Source: Myxococcales bacterium (GTDB taxonomy: Bacteria; Myxococcota; Bradymonadia; REDH01). Taken from it: a stretch of 10,748 bases of DNA. The DNA is taken from positions 1-10,748 of the forward strand of contig JAGWVZ010000076.1 of the NCBI GenBank assembly GCA_018970625.1, written 5' to 3'. The position numbers were made by a program, and so were the translations under genes. Below, in pieces: positions 6,952 to 10,748 of the stretch. The notes beneath the pieces were generated by a model. The model saw only the letters and a program-made list of their open reading frames with translations, was not told the DNA's origin and made no database searches. The first letter of the stretch is position 1. Each line of letters opens with the position of its first letter.

Positions 6952-8043
6952 CTACGGCAATCCTGCCCACATTGGCAGACGCAATAATCGGTTGGCGAGG
7001 TCTTCCGTTCGGGGAAGGTCTTCGGCACGATATCCCAGCTGCAGGCCCATCGGCGAGGAGTGCAGGGGTACATAGTGGGTGTAGGCCGAAATTCCCTGCC
7101 GTTGCAGATATTCTCGCAGCGACTCCCGCTCGGCGTTCGAAGGCAGTAATAAATAGAAACAGTGATAATTATTGGAGCGTTCGCCCTGAATTCGCTGCAT
7201 CGAGAGACGGCCGGCCTTCGCGAGTGACTGCAGCCCGTCGCGATAGGTTTGCCACGATACTCGCCGTTCCTCGGTGCTCCTGCGCGTGTGCTCCAGTTGG
7301 TCCAGCAGAAAGGCCGCCTGCAACTCCGTCGGATAAAATGACGAACCCACCGCGATCCAGGTGTATTTGTCGACCATGCCGCGAAGCATCCGCGTGCGGT
7401 CGGTACCCCGCTGCCAGATCGCATCGGCCATGTCCACGAACCGTTCATCATTCACAATCAATGCGCCGCCGAGCCCGCAGTGCAGGTTCTTGGTTTCGTG
7501 AAAAGAAAACGTCGCCATGGGCGCGATCGAACCCAACCACCGGGAATCAATTTTCGCGTCATAACCCTGCGCCGCATCCTCAATGAGCGTCAGACCATGT
7601 CGCGCCGCCAGAGCCGCGAGTGCATCAATTTCACATGCAATTCCAGCGTAGTGAATGGGAACAATCGCCCGCGTTCGAGCCGTGACGCGACGCTCGGCAT
7701 CGACCGGGTCCATCATCATGGTGTCGGGGTCAACCTCCACAAAGACCGGCCGTGCGCCAGAACGCATAAACGCCGAAGCGGTGGCGACGAACGTGTAAGA
7801 AGGCACCAGCACCTCGTCGCCAGGCTCCAGCTGCAACAGCATCGCCGCCATTTCCAGCGCCGCGGTGCAGCTTGTCGTCAGGTACGCACGCGGCACCTGA
7901 AGGTAATCCTGAAGAAACGTCTGACATCGCCGGGCGAACGGCCCGTCTCCTCCATAGCCGCGTCCCTGTAGCACCTGTTGCAGATAGCGGTCTTCAGTAC
8001 CGGTGCGAAACGGAACGTTGAACGGAATCGACACGTTGGCCAT
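6952..8043 (-). CDS. wecE: WecE/RffA-like dTDP-4-amino-4,6-dideoxy-sugar transaminase (DegT/DnrJ/EryC1 family), C-terminus cut by TAG
   Basis: 363 residues to the TAG; 380 if the TAG codon is read as an amino acid. Close to E. coli WecE over its whole length: IPFNVPFRTGTED near the start, SCTAALEMAA (58-67), PGDEVLVPSYTFVATA (74-89), IVPIHYAGIACEID (127-140), EDAAQG (D156 pairs with the cofactor ring), and PLP lysine K185 in FSFHETKN. Also present are VDKYTWIAVGSS (224-235), LQAAFLLDQLE and HYVPLHSSP. WecE uses glutamate and PLP to turn dTDP-4-keto-6-deoxyglucose into dTDP-4-amino-4,6-dideoxygalactose. ATG 8043 fits the family N-terminus; the open frame runs on to 8349, but that stretch has no family similarity and overlaps the protease gene. 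No clear RBS or promoter is visible in the 193-base gap upstream. Oddities: the early TAG, and Leu191 where relatives have Glu (GEGG). The keto-sugar genes (rmlA/rmlB type) are not in the window. Confidence 0.9.
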   Translation of the reverse strand: MANVSIPFNVPFRTGTEDRYLQQVLQGRGYGGDGPFARRCQTFLQDYLQVPRAYLTTSCTAALEMAAMLLQLEPGDEVLVPSYTFVATASAFMRSGARPVFVEVDPDTMMMDPVDAERRVTARTRAIVPIHYAGIACEIDALAALAARHGLTLIEDAAQGYDAKIDSRWLGSIAPMATFSFHETKNLHCGLGGALIVNDERFVDMADAIWQRGTDRTRMLRGMVDKYTWIAVGSSFYPTELQAAFLLDQLEHTRRSTEERRVSWQTYRDGLQSLAKAGRLSMQRIQGERSNNYHCFYLLLPSNAERESLREYLQRQGISAYTHYVPLHSSPMGLQLGYRAEDLPRTEDLANRLLRLPMWAGLP

Positions 8044-8236
8044 ACCGTTGAGCCGGGTAAGGAGAGCGACGTGAGGTGGAAACGTTCGCCAAGCTGTAGC
8101 ACGCCAGTGCAGCGACCGCCACTTGCTTGAAACAGCCACTCTGACGTGTCGCACACGGCGCCCGGCCCGGATTGCGGCACACGCTGCGCCGCGCATTCGG
8201 CAGCACGCCCGGGGACGTAACTGCGGCGACCGACCT

Positions 8237-9709
8237 TCAGTCCCGGGATTGACGACGACGTCGGCGCAGAAAAATCGCTGTTCCAGCAAGCCAGAGCGCC
8301 ATGCCACACGAACCCTGACCCGACACGCTGCTACACCCCGACGAATCATCGGCTGACGGCAGGGGTGTCAGCTCCACCTCTGCGGGAAATTCCGTGCTGC
8401 CGTCACCCGGCTCGTCAGGTCCGGTGACTACGGCACCACGGATCGCCAGTCGACCCGCTGTGCGCTCGTCCGGGTCTGCGTTGATCAGGGCGGCGTACAC
8501 GGGCTGGCTGTTGGCGGGAATGTTCAGGGTTTCGCCTTCGCGGACCACGACCCATTCACCCGGCGCGGTCGGGTCAACGACCACAAGCAATGGCGTCAGC
8601 GGCCAGCCTTCCAGTGGCCGAACCGACAGCGAGATATCACGCGGCCTCTCAATCTCGGCAATCTGTGACGCCCAGGTGCGCAGCTCCGTATCCCAGTTCA
8701 GGTCACTCGTTCCGTTGAGCGATGTCGCGTCGATGGCCGGAAACTCGTCGGCCTGTGGAAAGCCAAGGCCGTCCATGGCGCGTTCGCCCGTGGCGATGGT
8801 CCAGGCAGTAAACTCCGCGAACGTCTCATCAAAGGGCGCTCTGGTTTCAACTGCTTCGATGATCGCGGTTTCGACAGTCGTATTCTGGCCAACGCGGTCG
8901 AAGATATCGACAATGACCTGAACACCGAGGGTCTGCTCCAGAAAGAACGGGAACACACCGGTGCCATAGGCAAACGTATCGGTAGTGCCCTGTGTATTGC
9001 CGTTCAGGGCGCGACCGGGCGCTTCGAAGAATGTCGTCGCCAGGCGTTCAAAATCGTTCTGCGACGGCTCAAAGTATTCCTCGTGCCACGTAGCCGTGCC
9101 TTCCGACCACCATCCGGGCAGGTCAGCGTTATAGGCTGCCTGAACGGCATGGAAATACTCGTGAGAAACAAGGACGGTAATGGCTTCTTCGTCCGAAGCG
9201 TATCCCGAGCGGCCAAACCCGTTCTTGATTGCAAAATACCCGGTACAACGCACAGGCTCGCCCGGGAGACAGCCTTCGCGGAAGAAAAGACCATCGGCAC
9301 GCTGAAAATCGACGATATAAATATCGAACGCCGAAGAATTGCCGTCGTTCTCCTGCCCCGGCACCGACGTATCTTCAAGCGGGGCCAGAAAACCGTTTTG
9401 TGTGATCGAGAGATAAACTGCGTCCGCAGTATCAGCGACCGTCTGAACAAAATCAGGAATCCCATCGGCCGGGTTTTCATCGATCGAGGACGTTCGATGC
9501 GGACCATTTTCGACGTACCAGACACGCACGCGCCCGTCGTCAGAGTCGACAAACAACGCCGGTTCGTCGCCGTAACCATCGAAGACCGATGAATCACCCA
9601 CGGTGGGCCGGATTTTCTGCACCTGCCCATCGTGGTCATGCAGGTCGGTCGAGCATGACGCCAGCGCCAGCGCAGAAAACAGTGGAAGTCGTACGACAAC
9701 CCGTGACAT
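8237..9709 (-). CDS. Surface lipoprotein metalloprotease with HEYFH motif (MXAN_6640-like) and MYXO-CTERM-like tail
   Basis: 490 residues from ATG 9709. The N-terminus has a basic start, a short hydrophobic core and a lipobox LASC (C19), followed by an acidic stretch, so it is a predicted lipoprotein. The catalytic part has HEYFH (183-187) in VLVSHEYFHAVQAAY, and a likely third zinc ligand E203 in WWSEGTATWHEE, the spacing of a gluzincin. FDIYIVDFQRADG (128-140) lies before it. The rest to about 450 is a beta-rich region of unknown role. The C-terminus has GCSS (458-461), a hydrophobic stretch (469-480) and RRRRR (482-486), the pattern of MYXO-CTERM type sorting tails. The gene follows the HmuY-like gene by 68 bases and is probably in its operon. 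An alternative ATG 9769, 8 bases after the HmuY stop, would put 20 residues, several of them Arg, ahead of the signal; neither start has a good RBS. Confidence 0.85.
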   Translation of the reverse strand: MSRVVVRLPLFSALALASCSTDLHDHDGQVQKIRPTVGDSSVFDGYGDEPALFVDSDDGRVRVWYVENGPHRTSSIDENPADGIPDFVQTVADTADAVYLSITQNGFLAPLEDTSVPGQENDGNSSAFDIYIVDFQRADGLFFREGCLPGEPVRCTGYFAIKNGFGRSGYASDEEAITVLVSHEYFHAVQAAYNADLPGWWSEGTATWHEEYFEPSQNDFERLATTFFEAPGRALNGNTQGTTDTFAYGTGVFPFFLEQTLGVQVIVDIFDRVGQNTTVETAIIEAVETRAPFDETFAEFTAWTIATGERAMDGLGFPQADEFPAIDATSLNGTSDLNWDTELRTWASQIAEIERPRDISLSVRPLEGWPLTPLLVVVDPTAPGEWVVVREGETLNIPANSQPVYAALINADPDERTAGRLAIRGAVVTGPDEPGDGSTEFPAEVELTPLPSADDSSGCSSVSGQGSCGMALWLAGTAIFLRRRRRQSRD

Positions 9710-9777
9710 CGTACGGGTACGACGGGGCGAACCGCCGCCCTGCAAATGAAGGGATGGCCGCGTGCCCATGGTGTGTC

Positions 9778-10644
9778 TCAGGGGGCAAGGGCCGCGTAAC
9801 GGAGGGTATACACGCCAGACACCCACGACTCGATAGCGAACTTGAACGCCGAGTCGCTCGCCGTGTCGCGGATGATATAAATATCACCTTCGACCGGACT
9901 GACGCCGGCTTCACCGCCATAGAAATACCAGGAAGACGAGCCGCTCTCGTTGCCGATATTCAGGTAATGAATGGCCGTGAAGGGATTGTTGATCGGGTCG
10001 AAAATAATGTCGCAGTCCGATTCGAACGTGGCGTCAACATGCCAGTCGGCGTCGGCCGGAATCTCGGTGACGGCATCGAAGGTGGTCGCGGAGACTTTCG
10101 TCATCTCCCACGTGCCCGGACCCGAGTCACCGCTGTTCAATCGCAGGTTGGTACGGCGGAATGCGAGCTGCCACTCGGTGTCAATCAGCGACTCGGTGTC
10201 GGTCAGGCGAACCATCTCGCCAGTATTCAGGTCCAGATATACAAAGGCATTATTGCGCGACTCCGCCGAGCCACCGGCTGCCGCGTCGATGGTCGCGACA
10301 GAGGCGTCTCCGTCCGCTTCGGTCTCGACCGAGCCAATGGCGATGTCATCGACGAGCGGCCACGCCTCGATAAGATCCACCTGCGGGCACGTACTCTCGT
10401 CGGCGTCGGGTGGCGTGGAAACATCGCCTACGGTCGCGACGTCCTCTTCGGCAGCAGCATCCGGGACGGCATCGTTCGTTGCATCGGCTGCGCTGTTCGT
10501 GTCGGACGTCGTGTCGTCGTCCGGCGTCGTCGCATCTTCGGCGTCGCTGCCGCACGCGGCCACCAGAAGACCGAGCAGGGCGGCACTCAGGGGCAGAAGA
10601 ATCGTGTCGCGAGCCGAGGAGCGCGGCGGGGTTCGTACAGGCAT
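9778..10644 (-). CDS. HmuY-family lipoprotein
   Basis: 288 residues. The signal peptide ends in a lipobox VAAC (C31) after a hydrophobic core (15-30). Residues 33-80 are a Asp/Thr/Ala-rich acidic spacer typical of surface-exposed lipoproteins. The HmuY-like domain runs from about 90 to the end: NNAFVYLDLNTGEMV (131-145), the family hallmark EWQLAFRRTNLRLNSGDSGPG split over 157-177, the GNESGSSSWYFYGG segment (231-244) and the C-terminal strand SGVYTLRYA. Porphyromonas HmuY takes heme from host proteins using two His ligands and passes it to a TonB-dependent receptor; many relatives have other ligands. The only histidines here are H202 and H226, so a bis-His site is possible but unproven. C86 and C211 could form a disulfide. 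It leads the metalloprotease gene. ATG 10644 gives a normal signal peptide; the RBS is weak, and no convincing promoter was seen in the 104 bases to the window edge. Confidence 0.85.
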   Translation of the reverse strand: MPVRTPPRSSARDTILLPLSAALLGLLVAACGSDAEDATTPDDDTTSDTNSAADATNDAVPDAAAEEDVATVGDVSTPPDADESTCPQVDLIEAWPLVDDIAIGSVETEADGDASVATIDAAAGGSAESRNNAFVYLDLNTGEMVRLTDTESLIDTEWQLAFRRTNLRLNSGDSGPGTWEMTKVSATTFDAVTEIPADADWHVDATFESDCDIIFDPINNPFTAIHYLNIGNESGSSSWYFYGGEAGVSPVEGDIYIIRDTASDSAFKFAIESWVSGVYTLRYAALAP

Positions 10645-10748
10645 GGCCGTCCGGTAGTCTGGGGTACGTCAGTGTTCGACGGCTGTGCTGCATATACGAT
10701 CGAAGCCGGAATGCAAGCGGACGGGTGAAAGTTAGATTCATTCCAAAT

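Noticed and set aside
8155..8195. Inverted hexamers CGGCGC/GCGCCG in the gap before the aminotransferase, considered as a terminator.
   Set aside because: Arms are only six bases in very GC-rich DNA, the loop is about 24 bases and no T-tract follows, so chance is likely.
8044..8349. N-terminal extension of the aminotransferase frame by about 100 codons.
   Set aside because: The extension is Arg/Ala/Cys-rich, has no similarity to WecE, and overlaps the 3' end of the protease gene; family similarity begins at ATG 8043.
9314..9885. The AT-rich 12-mer GATATAAATATC occurs twice (9314-9325 and 9874-9885) and looks like a repeated operator.
   Set aside because: Both copies lie inside coding sequence and on the coding strand encode DIYI in the protease (FDIYIVDF) and the HmuY-like protein (GDIYIIRD). 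A shared beta-strand peptide explains the match.
9589..10728. Long open frame of 379 codons on the + strand opposite the HmuY-like gene and the start of the protease gene.
   Set aside because: Its translation is Arg/Gly/Val-rich with no recognisable motif, while the - strand encodes clear lipoproteins with signal peptides. It is an antisense shadow of GC-rich codons.
10645..10748. Promoter upstream of the HmuY-like gene (TTGCAT and TATATG on the - strand).
   Set aside because: The two boxes are only 14 bases apart, too close for a sigma-70 promoter, and no Fur-like palindrome was seen.

Overview
The window looks like chromosomal DNA from a GC-rich Gram-negative bacterium. The most likely source is Myxococcota or a related former deltaproteobacterium such as the Bradymonadales. 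This is an inference from three things: a surface metalloprotease with a myxobacteria-style C-terminal tail (GCSS, hydrophobic stretch, Arg run), a HmuY-type lipoprotein, and a TonB protein. No rRNA, tRNA, insertion sequence, CRISPR array or prophage gene is visible. Coding density is high.

Left edge (1-1713, + strand): the 3' part of a DprE1-like FAD oxidase, then a DprE2-like short-chain reductase 13 bases later. Together such a pair epimerises a polyprenyl-phospho-ribose to polyprenyl-phospho-arabinose. A 119-base convergent gap (1714-1832) follows. Everything to its right is on the - strand.

Right part, read in the direction of transcription (right to left). First come a HmuY-like lipoprotein (10644-9778) and a HEYFH metalloprotease lipoprotein (9709-8237), a probable surface heme or protein scavenging pair. 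After a 193-base gap comes a tight four-gene run: a WecE/RffA-type sugar-nucleotide aminotransferase (8043-6952), an ATP-grasp/HAD fusion (6916-5615), a polyprenyl-phosphate glycosyltransferase of the GT2/GtrB/ArnC type (5601-4501), and a DUF2079 multi-membrane protein resembling GT-C transferases (4504-2966). The run ends with 4-base or near-zero spacings. After a further 131-base gap with a plausible promoter comes an orphan TonB-family energy transducer (2834-1833).

The four-gene run has the logic of the arn (lipid A aminoarabinose) pathway: make an amino sugar nucleotide, modify it, load it on a polyprenyl phosphate, and transfer it outside the membrane with a GT-C enzyme. Here an ATP-grasp/HAD fusion sits where the arn system has formyl transfer and deformylation. 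This is the best candidate for an undescribed system in the window. The DprE1/DprE2 pair makes the other kind of lipid-linked pentose donor and ends 119 bases from the TonB gene.

The clearest anomaly is an in-frame TAG at 6952-6954 in the aminotransferase. It cuts off 16 residues that look like the normal family C-terminus, and the uninterrupted frame would end in a GTGA overlap with the next gene.
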